Source: Acropora yongei
Taxonomy: Eukaryota; Cnidaria; Anthozoa; Scleractinia; Acroporidae
Direction of reading: 5' to 3'
Length of the DNA: 12,500 nucleotides
NCBI GenBank assembly: GCA_014634225.1
Contig: BLFN01000290.1
Location: forward strand, 7,869,895-7,882,394
The translations under genes were made by a program, and so were the position numbers. The notes beneath the pieces were generated by a model, which had not been told where the DNA came from, did not search any database, and was given only the letters and a program-made list of their open reading frames with translations. Numbering within the stretch: the first letter of the stretch is position 1; each line of letters opens with the position of its first letter. Shown in pieces: positions 1 to 8,074 of this stretch.

Positions 1-209
1 ATACCTTTCCACATGTTCTTGCTTTGATAATGAATTGTGACTTGTCCAGCTCCTATTTTATTCATTAGTCCTTTGTAAATAGTTTCAATTGTCTTCAAAT
101 TTATTATTGTTATTTATCTTGTAATTTATTCTTTTTTGTATGCCCTAATTAAGTTGTTTATATAAGAATGCACAACCATTGTAATTAGTTATTAGTTTTT
201 AGATTTTAT

Positions 210-250
210 CTGAAGAAGGCTGAACAGCCGAAACGTTATTAAATCGCGTC
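210..250 (+). ncRNA. Hammerhead-ribozyme-like motif, probable Penelope-like element remnant
   Basis: Seen: the core CTGAAGA (210-216) is followed by a stem, GGCT (218-221) pairing with AGCC (226-229) around a GAAC loop, then GAAA (230-233). A short stem III pairs ACGT (233-236) with GCGT (246-249), ending in GTC with the predicted cleavage after C250. This is the order of a type I hammerhead with a very short stem III, as known from the terminal repeats of Penelope-like retroelements. Odd points: there is one extra A (217) between the core and stem II, and I cannot pair a convincing stem I from 200-209 and 251-260. It is therefore probably a decayed or inactive copy. The (TA)n tract just downstream would suit a Penelope insertion site. 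No coding part of such an element is visible in the window. The assignment is inference from motif order. Confidence 0.5.
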
Positions 251-296
251 GGACCAGTTAGAAGTTGGCCCCACTGTCTTACCTCAAGTACTTGTT

Positions 297-315
297 TATA
301 TATATATATATATAT
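297..315. repeat. (TA)n microsatellite
   Basis: An uninterrupted TA dinucleotide tract of about nine and a half units. It lies 47 bases past the ribozyme-like cleavage site and just before the pyrimidine-rich run that precedes the candidate exon at 343. Confidence 0.93.
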
Positions 316-342
316 CTTTTTGCTTTCATTTTACTTTTAAAG

Positions 343-529
343 CAACTACAAAAAGAGTCTACGTGGTTTACCTTCGACGAAAAAGATGAAAAAGTACCTG
401 ACAAGCCCTACTGACGAGATGGGTAATGACCAGGATCCTCTTGACTTCCCAAGTGAGGAATCCTCATCTGATGAAGATAAAAAAGACGCCGATCTTGAAT
501 GGAAATTGTTAGAAAAACAAGCAGAATGA
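343..529 (+). CDS. Candidate acidic terminal exon (unrecognised)
   Basis: Seen: a pyrimidine-rich run (316-338) ends in AAAG at 339-342, a plausible splice acceptor. From 344 one frame stays open to TGA at 527-529, about 61 codons, closed upstream by TAA at 338-340. The first 20 codons are Lys/Arg-rich. The rest is acidic and Ser-rich, including the run PSEESSSDEDKKDADLEW near the C-terminus. Composition is that of a disordered acidic tail, common at the ends of nuclear proteins. There is an in-frame ATG at 386 with an ordinary context, so a small independent ORF of 47 residues is the alternative. I recognise no family. No AATAAA signal lies close downstream, and upstream exons would be outside the window. 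This could also be a chance open frame. Confidence 0.3.
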
Positions 530-980
530 CGAAGTGGAAGATAATCCAGTGACAAAAAATACTATCTAGGACCTAGAAATTGGTTCCTCTTTCCTATTTT
601 TTTTTTCTTTAACCACCGTACTTCCCATTCCTTTTACATTTTATTGCATCATCTCAGCGGACAATACAGGGGGTATGTATTTAGTTGCTAATAAACCCAT
701 ATATTTACTGATTATCTGCAGCAAATTTAGCACCACATAACAAATGCTACTAATATATTTTTCTTATTTACAGATATGTCTTGGCAAGCCTGCCTTTCAA
801 CAAGAATCTGATTGAAAGGTGTCTCGCGACAATGCTAATGATAAAGAAAGGGAGAAATGTACGGGGGCCGTAAGGGCCAGTACCGTTACAAACTTTATTT
901 TCAGCGTACAATTCTAGAAGCTTACTATTCGCAAAGAACTAATCCGAACGGAATCTGGGAACGAGCATAAGTATTTCAAG
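530..980. other. Gene-free stretch before the integrase-core gene
   Basis: This holds an AT-rich spacer with a T-run at 597-610. A good-looking acceptor (TTCTTATTTACAG, ending at 773) is followed by only about 14 open codons in its best frame, too few to call. The last 100 bases before 981 should hold the 5' UTR and promoter of the following gene, but I see no TATA box at a usual distance. Confidence 0.5.
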
Positions 981-2128
981 ATGGCGGAAGGTGAGGGTGA
1001 GGAACAAGATGTGATCAAGCACTATTTTCACCTTGGATATACAAATGAAATCATTTTGGAGTTTCTCAAGCGCTTCCATCATTTTAAAATAAGTTTGAGA
1101 ACACTGAAAAGGAGGCTTCGTAGCTTTGGTTTAAGGAGGAAAGGCAATATCATCGACGAAGCCATTATACGAGCTATGATTATAAGAGAGTTATCTGGTC
1201 CGGGACGGTTGCAAGGGTATCGCTTAATGTGGCACATTTTACGGATAAAGTACAATCTGCACATGCCGAGAGTTGTAGTTGCACGCTTTCTTCCAGAGAT
1301 AGATCCGTCTCCTTCTATGCAAAGATGACAAAGATGGTTGACCAGGAGGCAGTACTTTTCCTATGGCCCAAATTTTTTCTGGCACGTGGATGGTAAGTAG
1401 CTTATAAGGAATACATTTTGTTTTTGACAGTGAGTGTTTCTGGTTTTTCAGTGCAACTTGTTTTTCCATCGTAAGTCACTTCATTGCATTAAGAAAAGGC
1501 TGGGTTTCATGCACCAGTATGTAATGTAGGAAGGGAGGTTGTGTGGGCAACCAAGTTTTGAACTTAAACCAATAGTATGTATGAAATTCACCCTCAGGCA
1601 AAATTATATACCTTAAAAACAAGTCATGTCTGGACCCTAGGGCATCAACTCCATGCCCCCTCACCCACCTTCCTATTCCAATCAATGTACATTGATAGAC
1701 ACACAAACTGTCTGTTTTGTACTTTTAATGTTTACAGGTTATGATAAAATGAAAGCTTTTGGCTTCCCTATTCATGGTGCTATAGATGGGTATAGCCGAA
1801 AAATTTTGTGGTTGAAAGTTACAAGATCAAATAACTTGCCATCAGTTCCAGCACAATATTATCTAGACTGTATTAAAGAGAATGATTGCTGTCCTGTCTT
1901 ATTGCGCACAGACTGTGGAACAGAAAATGGCATCATGGCTGCTGGCCAATGTTTTTCCGTCAGGAAGGTGGGGATCCTTACGCAGCTGACAGAGCTCATA
2001 GATATGGGTCTTCACCCAAAAATCAAAGAATTGAAAATTGGTGGTCCTTTTTCAGAAGAGGAAGCTCTACATGGTGGATTGACTTTTTCAACCAAATGTG
2101 TGACTCTGAACTACTTGATTTAGATTAA
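981..2128 (+). pseudogene. Integrase-core (DDE) domain protein, two exons, disrupted and C-terminally truncated
   Basis: Exon 1 (981-1392) starts at ATG in the context CAAGATGGCGG. It encodes a basic helical segment (SLRTLKRRLRSFGLRRK) and a GYRLMWH..L block, ending at WHVD before donor GTAAGT (1393). Exon 2 resumes in phase at 1738 after TTTACAG with YDKMKAFGFPIHGAIDGYSR. Three acidic residues match a DDE integrase fold: D137 in WHVDG, D196 in RTDCGTENG (1911-1913) and E near 237 in NQRIENWW (2033-2035). The family is, from memory, a metazoan integrase-core group resembling retroviral integrase and IS3-type transposases, found as single or few genes in invertebrates and fish. Breaks: TGA at 1326-1328 inside an otherwise continuous exon 1, and a frameshift near the T5 run at 1952-1956, after which the reading continues in the next frame to TAG-free 2125 and TAA at 2126-2128. 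The usual C-terminal part after ...WWIDFFNQM is missing. Role unknown; probably DNA integration chemistry if functional, or a domesticated transposase. Confidence 0.85.
1393..1737 (+). other. Intron of the integrase-core gene
   Basis: The donor is GTAAGT at 1393-1398; the acceptor ends at AG 1736-1737 after TTTAATGTTTACAG. The split falls inside a glycine codon (G then GT) in the conserved HVDGYDK motif, so the join restores exactly the expected reading. I see no gene inside it. Confidence 0.85.
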
Positions 2129-2270
2129 GAGTCAATCACATTGCAAGGATAACCAGTGATTTCAAAATGGATTTTAAAAAAAACATAATATTGAATATTA
2201 ATTATTTAAGTTTAATTATTCGGCAAGAAAATAAGACATATTGTATTAAATGAAGGGAAACTATACATAC
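2129..2270. other. AT-rich junction between integrase relic and next elements
   Basis: An AT-rich stretch (AAAAAAAACATAATATTG and similar) where the expected C-terminal part of the integrase-core protein can no longer be read in any frame. I see no gene in it. Confidence 0.5.
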
Positions 2271-2408
2271 CTTCACTTTCTCGTCCTTCGTTGGCTTTTT
2301 CTTGCCTTTTTTTGTTTGGCTACCTCGATCATCTCTTCATAGCTTCACAAAATCAGCGAAACAGGTCTGGTTTATCAGACTTGCTTGCGTGCCAAGTTTG
2401 GCCGCCAT
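2271..2408 (-). pseudogene. Candidate first coding exon, minus strand, unrecognised
   Basis: Reading the minus strand, ATGGCGGCC begins at 2408 and one frame runs 46 codons to a donor-like AAG|GTATGT (exon end 2271, GT at 2270-2269). One TGA interrupts it at codon 24. The last 20 residues are very Lys-rich (KKGKKKPTKDEKVK). Around the stop a neighbouring frame reads YEEMIEVAKQ and could be the original reading, rejoined at the A7 run, which would mean two compensating shifts. No second exon can be placed because LINE copy 1 and the integrase relic lie on either side. I recognise no family. A chance arrangement is quite possible. Confidence 0.25.
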
Positions 2409-2439
2409 CAGCATTCTCCCCGTCATAGTGGCTGTTTCG

Positions 2440-3090
2440 CTAGTTTCCATTAACGTTAACGGCATTTCCGAACGCTATAAGCAAGTTAAAGTTTTCGAAT
2501 CCTTAAATCACTCTATTTCGATTAATTTTTCTGCAAGAAACACATCTCACCTAATCCCTTTCCGGTAAGGCTTGGGAGAGACATTGGGGAGGCCAATGTG
2601 GGTGGCCTCCAGGTTCAAATAGATCGGTGGGAGTGGCTGTACTTGTTCATCTGAACAGTTCGGTGAAAATCACCAATTTTCATACCGATCTAGCAGGCCG
2701 AATATTTACTGTTAAATTCGAATTCGAAGAACGTGCATTATAAGTCGTTAATGTGTACGCGCCAGACATCCAATAATTTTTTGATAATCTTTCGCAGTTT
2801 CCATTTCCTAATCTTGACACTTTTGTGCTTGGAGATTTTAATTGTATGCCAGACATTCAGCTGGAGAAATGGGGCGGTGATGACAGTTTTGGAGACAGAG
2901 CTGTCACGCAACTTCACGCATTCACTTAAACTCTCAATTTAGAAGACTTTTACCATATTAAATCCCCTGCCGCCCTTCTTTTACGTGGTTTAATACTCCA
3001 AAGGCTTGGAGATCACGAATCACCCATTTTAAATGTAACCCTTTTTGATACTCAGATCACAATTTAATTAGTCTTAAATTTACACTTGGG
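2440..3090 (+). pseudogene. LINE copy 1 ORF2, AP-type endonuclease domain
   Basis: The domain nicks target DNA for target-primed reverse transcription. Seen in order: SINVNGIS (2449 on), FLQETHLT with the metal-binding Glu (QETH 2534-2545), GVAVLVHLNSSVKI (2626 on), VNVYAPD (about 2749), VLGDFNC (2825-2845) and SDHNLISLKF with the Asp-His pair (SDH 3052-3060). The first and second motifs are in different frames, with the break at the T run just before 2531. Stops interrupt the later parts, for example TAA inside the segment before VVNVYAPD. Catalytic residues can still be read, but the frame is lost, so the protein cannot be made. Confidence 0.8.
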
Positions 3091-3369
3091 AATTCAAACC
3101 CGAGAGGACAAGGCATCTGGAAATGCAACACTCAGCTGTTAAAATCAGAACCTTTCTGCACAGGGGTAAATAATTTCTGGCCTGTCTGGCAAGAAAATAA
3201 GCCAGCTTTCACTGATCCACAGATCTGGTGGGACGCCAGCAAATTACAACTCAAAGAAATTGCCATCTCACACAACATTGAGCAAGGCTGTGACACGAAT
3301 TCCGCCTTATAACATTTTGTGATAATTCAAACACCGTTGCTGACCATGCTTGCCTTGCTGAGATCAAAG

Positions 3370-4465
3370 ACCTCCTTAAAACAATTGATCATCGCGCCGT
3401 AGAAGGGGCTATGATCCGCAGTAAAGTGCAATGGATCGAGATGAGAGAAAAGTATTTCTTCCAACTCGAAAATAAGCGCCAGTCACAGAATTCAATTTCC
3501 AAATTACTTGTCAACAACACCTTGGTAACGTCTGATAAAAAATTCTCCGGAAATGTCGCGATTTTTACAAAAACCTTTACACTGCCAAACAAGTCGACTT
3601 GAACAGCCAAGACTGGCTTTTACATCAATTAGGCACAGCTCTAACTGTTGATGATCAACATCGCTGTGAATCAATGAGTGTTTTGAGGCAGCTTCACAGA
3701 TGTTATCAAACAAGTCTCTGTGGAGTGACGGCTTACCGGTTGAATTTTATCACCGCTCTTGCCGCTTGTTAGGACTTGATTTGGTAGCTATACTAAATTA
3801 TTCCTATACTCATGGCTCTTTGTCTGATACCCAACACAGAGGGATCATCTGCCTTTTATTCAAGAAAGAAGACTCTCTCGAGCTTAAAACTGGTGCCCTA
3901 TTTTGTTACTAAACACTGATTACAAGACCTGTACAAAAGTGTTAGCCAATAGATTACATCATGTTCTACCATGGATTATAAACAAAGATCAAAGTTGGGG
4001 TATTCCGGAGCGTAGTATTTACTATGGGACACTATCGACTGCGTTAAACATAAACAATTATCGGCCGCAATTATTGGTCTGGATCAGAAAAAGGCTTCTG
4101 ACCGAGTTAACCATGGGTTTCTACAGCGCGTGTTAACTCGCTTCAATTTCGGGCCTCATTTCCGACGTTGGTTTGATCTGGTTTATCCCCGACATCACAT
4201 CTAACTTCATTAACAATGGCTGGCTTTCTTCGCCTTTTTGCCTTGAATGCGACATATGGCAAGGTTGCCCGATATCACCGCTACTGTATTGCTTGGTCGT
4301 TGAGATGCAATCGGGGGAATTCAAATCTTCAGCTCTAAACAACAACAGAGCACAGTGTCCCAGTACGCTGATGAAACCACACTGATTCTAGCCAACGATT
4401 ATTACATCACACAATGTTTTCACATTGTTAACATCTGTGGTATGGTCGTAGGCAAGAAAATAATC
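3370..4465 (+). pseudogene. LINE copy 1 ORF2, linker and reverse transcriptase domain with altered YADD box
   Basis: The linker reads IRSKVQWIEMREKYFFQLENK (3411 on), the usual R.R..W...GE..YF.LE pattern. Reverse-transcriptase blocks follow in shifting frames: SDGLPVEFY (about 3723), LSDTQHRGIICLLFKK (to about 3870), NTDYKTCTKVLANRLHHVLP (3906 on), then the block with the first catalytic Asp, GLDQKKASDRVNH (about 4077), then IWQGCPISPLLY (about 4251). The last block is YADE (4364-4375), where the second Asp of YADD is GAA. In working enzymes the second Asp also binds metal, so this copy would be inactive even without its frameshifts. Reading ends near 4465; the rest of the element is absent. 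Confidence 0.82.
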
Positions 4466-4809
4466 GTGAAAATTTGCACTATTATAAGGGGAGTTCAAAG
4501 AGGGGGTTAGTTACTTGGTTGGCTGCAGTTAAGCAACACACAGAGCAGTGATCACTGCCGTCAGAAAGGAAGGCTTGCTGCTGTGTTGTTGCACTTTTAG
4601 GCTGGTAGTCGGGTCTGCCATAGCACCACCATATCGTCTGTGCCGGAGCCATGCAGCACTCTGGCCATCGCTTCTCTGCCTTTTGGCCGTGTTTTCTTCT
4701 ATATGGTTTTTGTTATTCAAAAGTAAGTGCTATGTCATGCTGGGCTGGTATCGGGTTGAAATCTGCCGTCCTGCGCCTGCAAAGTTACAGCAGTAGAGTA
4801 TTATTCAAA
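4466..4809. other. Stretch without a supported gene
   Basis: The LINE reading stops and a different, more GC-balanced sequence begins. It has a hydrophobic open frame on the plus strand (about 4640-4720) followed by GTAAGT at 4723-4728, and an equally unconvincing minus-strand frame starting ATGGCAGAC. Neither looks like a family I know. No RNA polymerase III boxes supporting a SINE were seen. Confidence 0.5.
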
Positions 4810-5309
4810 ATGGCCGCTCTAATTACAAGTTTACACAATGATGTTTAGAGATTCATTGAGAAGCCATGTAGAGCCACCATAAACTTGAACAAAGATACCC
4901 GTACAGCTATTGGTTCAGAAGTTCTTCAGCTTTCTCATGCTGTCATAAAAAGGCACACCCTTGGTGACGACTCTCAATTCCGCTACCATTTGGCTCAACC
5001 TTATCGAATGCCTGGCCAGGAGTTTCTCCACTCTAATAAGCTGGTCCTGACTCGAATCAAGTTCTCCAGCAAACTGAAGAATCCTTAGCAAGTTTCGTTT
5101 TCAAGGAACATGTTCCAGGAGGTATTTTACTGCCTACAAGGCTTAGTGTTAGCATGGGAGAAAAGACGCAGGAAACAAAGCATGCAGTGGTAATCAAGAT
5201 CTGCACAATAGGACATTTTAAAGACCTAATCCTGACGATGGCAAACAAGTACAATGCAAATGCACTAAACGGCGACTGTTTTTTTCCAAGCAATGAAGGA
5301 CGGCTATAG
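4810..5309 (+). pseudogene. Unrecognised protein-like relic, one stop and one frameshift
   Basis: From ATG at 4810 (context CAAAATGGCCGC) one frame runs 93 codons to TAG at 5086-5088, interrupted only by TAG at 4846-4848 (codon 13). A second frame, opening after TAATAA (5034-5039), runs 89 codons to TAG at 5307-5309. The two overlap at 5040-5088, and a single-base shift there gives one reading of about 165 residues. Features: a His/Lys-containing middle (LSHAVIKRHTLGDD), the segment PYRMPGQEFLHS, and in the second half KEHVPGGILLPTRLSVS followed by HAVVIKICTIGHFKDLI. There is no signal peptide, no obvious membrane segment and no zinc motif. I do not recognise it. It might be a host exon, a transposon ORF, or partly chance. 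The matched style of the two halves and the start context favour a former gene. Confidence 0.45.
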
Positions 5310-5315
5310 CAAAGG

Positions 5316-5410
5316 GGTATGGGGGATGGGCAATGCTGGAATCAACTGGTCTATATAACAATTTTTAAAACTATTTGCGATCATAATTTACCAGTCCAAT
5401 GCCCCATACC
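5316..5410. repeat. Imperfect long hairpin
   Basis: GGTATGGGG at 5316-5324 is the reverse complement of CCCCATACC at 5402-5410, and inside it ACTGGT (5345-5350) pairs with ACCAGT (5390-5395). The arms are uneven in spacing, so this is either a decayed small inverted-repeat element or partly chance. Confidence 0.4.
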
Positions 5411-5481
5411 AATTTCAACTAACTTATGCCAAATTCAAAGCTTAGTGTATGTTTAAGTCCCCCACAATAGTTTCTCGCAGT

Positions 5482-5632
5482 AGAGTGATTTTCCTGACAC
5501 CGTCAAATAGTATCTAGCAGATAGTCAAAATTATCCAAAACTAAACAAAAGAAAACAATTAGTGTCTACTCTTATAGTGCCTAGACTAGTGCCTATTAGC
5601 TTAGCAATTTACAATCTGAGGAAAATCACTCT
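5482..5632. repeat. Perfect 14-base inverted repeat enclosing 123 bases
   Basis: AGAGTGATTTTCCT at 5482-5495 and its exact reverse complement AGGAAAATCACTCT at 5619-5632. The match does not extend on either side. The size and spacing would suit a small non-autonomous DNA element (151 bases), but no target-site duplication is clear. Confidence 0.6.
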
Positions 5633-8074
5633 TGTTCACCACCAAAATATCTCTACAAATGGAAAACTTGAGTCACTTTATTAAAATCTGAGTAACAACA
5701 TAGTTTAGTATAATAAAAATTTCACTTCAACCATTCATATGGATGCCTCTTGATCTGGTACCAATAATAAGAAGGCAGATATCTGCTTATCCAATAAGGA
5801 TTCTAAATGTTTATATACAACTCATCAAAATGTCAAATACTTTGATGACAGCAATGACAAAATTCTTAAGTTCAACAAGTTGAGAATGTCATGCAGTAAT
5901 CAAATAAAGTAAGATATTTAACAAGGCACACATATACTGGTTAAATTTAGTCCAGTTATAGGCTACTCATTCAGGTATCCTTATCTAAATTTGTCTAATC
6001 TGTGATTTGTCATGCAGTTACACTTGCAAGATTGCATATTTCAGCTGTTAATATTGCTGATGCTGCACTCTGGGCAGCAGCATTGCCCCCTTTCTTCTTT
6101 GGGAAATCCACAGTAGCAGAATCCATCAGGGGTAATCTTGGATGGAATGTACTGCTCCTTACTCTTAACATAGGATGAGTGAAATGGATGTTCTCTGCAT
6201 ATCCACACACAAGTTATATGGTCATGGCAAAGAACTAATTTCCAGCGACCTGTTAGAGTGGCATGCCTTGAATACTGACTAAGCCTTACATGTTTCGATT
6301 CCTGTCCCTGCATGCTGTTAAGCCCAAGGCCCAACCCATACTTGTCATACAAAATTTGGGCATGGTACGGTATAGCAAAACCAATTGTCCAAACAGTAGG
6401 GGACACCCTTAGTAGTAATGAGTTTGTACTAAAGAAATGTTGGCAAGCAGTCTTCAGTTTGCATATTTCAGCTTGATAAGTTTTCACCACCGAAAACAAG
6501 GAAACAGCATCCTTAAGCTGCAAACCCCAATATGCCAAGGTTGTGGTCTTGAGTTTAGTTTCAGGAAGTCACTACTGATAATATTGATTAAACTCATAAG
6601 ATTTTGGCATAATGTTTTGGTCTCTTTCCCTGTGAATCTGTAGTCAAATGATTTCTTTCTTTCCTCAGTGAATCACTTTCTCACTTTCTTTGCAAGACGG
6701 GAAAGTCCTAATCCCTTTAAGCAGTCGATGTAACATATGAATGCACAACCTAAAGGTAATTTGCTTAGTTCATTACAGTTCTCTGGTACTTGAGATTCAC
6801 TTAAAGCAATCTCAAGTACAAAACTGTGCCAAAATTGCCACCCATTATTCCCATTGTGCAAGGGCTCTACATAGCCAAAATAAATCATTTTACTAATAAT
6901 TATCTCAAATTCTTGCCGTGATTTTTGATCTTTGATAAAATCAGGAACCTTCTTTCGTTTTGTAGACTCTGCACAGGTTGAACAGCTGCTTTCTTTCAGC
7001 AACTTGAGCAGCTACCTCCAGCCATTTTCGATATGACCATGGCTGCTAGGTGTTATGATCACCCTTTCCTAGAGAGCCATTGACAGTAGCCTTTGTCTCC
7101 TCACACACATTGCCAAATGAAGAGAAATAGAAGGCAGAAATGCACAATTCTCGCCCCATGGGTGCCAACCACTTCATATCGGAGGGTAGTAATTCGAATG
7201 AGAACTTAACATTCAAGCCATTGATTTGATAACCCTTGTTTGTTGTTATGCTCATATCATGAACCAGTTTCTTCGCATATCTTTGCAGTTGGCACCAGCA
7301 AGTAAGAAATTTTCAGTTTCATTTGTAATATGTCTGCCTACATTCAAACATGAAACCAACCAGGCAATTGCCTCATCATCCTTGCCAAAAGGGGCACCAT
7401 CTGCTCCAATGGCAAATCTGAAATGGTATTTGTCCATTCCAAAATGATTAAGAAAGGACTCTGGCCCAGGGGCTTTATCAACCTCTATATAAATTTTGGC
7501 TAAGAGAAATGGATTTAATTGCCTGTCATTCATGTCAGAGCAAAATTCAGGGCCATGTCTTTGATGTTTTCCTTGAAATCAATTGTCTTCATGTAATTTA
7601 TCAGTTTATCATAGGATAAAAGTTTAGCTTAAGCCACACCAGACATAAACTTTAAGCCTGCTCTTTGTTTTCTATCCTTACTTGTTGACATAGTTCAGTT
7701 AATTCGAATAGCCTTATATTTTTCCTTATACTCAACAGGCCTCCACTATACAAAACTTTAATGCTTCTAAGACGGTTTTCTGTACTATCTTCAAACATCT
7801 TAACTTGTTTCTTAACTACAGTTGGTAACACTTTTTTCCTAACCTTCAGTGACTGTGAAACATACCCTAACATTCTATCTGGTGAACTTGCATTTATTAG
7901 GGTGCACCATATTCCATCAAGGGCTAGACCTTGATCACGATTTGTGGCACCATGAATTTCACTACAAGCCTCTAGGGTCTCATCCTTCCTTCTTTTGGCA
8001 GACCTTTCCACTGTAGGAACATCAAATTTTTAAGAGATCCCTGCCTCAAGCTTTGAACAGGTAAACTGCCTTAA

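Larger units (their letters stand above)
2430..4465 (+). mobile_element. LINE copy 1: degenerate non-LTR retrotransposon (endonuclease + reverse transcriptase), 3' truncated
   Basis: Fragments in the three plus frames follow the order of a LINE ORF2. First comes an AP-type endonuclease from LVSINVNG (about 2446), then a linker (3300-3700), then reverse-transcriptase blocks to a YADE box at 4364-4375. The order and the motifs (FLQETHL, LGDFNC, SDHN, SDGLPVEFY, LDQKKASDRVNH, QGCPISPLLY) suggest an L1/Tx1-type element. That clade name is my best guess, and a reverse-transcriptase tree would decide it. No ORF1 is visible upstream, and the element stops soon after the catalytic box. It lacks the thumb, C-terminal region, 3' UTR and tail, so both ends look lost. 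Numerous stops and frameshifts show that it is an old copy. Confidence 0.87.
5310..6009. other. AT-rich non-coding stretch with inverted repeats
   Basis: I see no coding region on either strand. It holds two inverted-repeat arrangements (5316-5410 and 5482-5632), short repeated words such as TAGTGCCTA (twice near 5576-5596), and a 12-base palindrome at 5775-5786. It separates the relic at 4810-5309 from the 3' end of the minus-strand pseudogene and would include that gene's 3' UTR. No clear polyadenylation signal was pinned down. Confidence 0.5.

Noticed and set aside
2490..2510. TTCGAATCC resembling a polymerase III B box, as in tRNA or SINE
   Set aside because: There is no A box at the right distance, no cloverleaf, and the sequence codes for the LINE endonuclease start.
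2581..2610. Two overlapping, mutually exclusive 7-base hairpins (2581-2599 and 2588-2610), switch-like
   Set aside because: They fall within readable LINE endonuclease coding sequence (WERHWGGQCGWPP), so the pairing is most likely accidental.
2222..4463. GGCAAGAAAATAA occurring at 2222, 3188 and 4451
   Set aside because: Two of the three lie in LINE coding sequence, flanks differ, and repeated 13-mers of A-rich composition are expected at this frequency.
4545..4558. Perfect 14-base palindrome GCAGTGATCACTGC
   Set aside because: About one such palindrome is expected by chance in a window this size, and no neighbouring site or repeat supports a role.
4548..4728. Hydrophobic open frame with GTAAGT after it, resembling a signal-peptide first exon
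   Set aside because: There is no supporting downstream exon, an overlapping minus-strand frame is equally plausible, and there is no recognisable family.
5775..5786. 12-base palindrome GCAGATATCTGC
   Set aside because: Several of this length are expected by chance in 12.5 kb.
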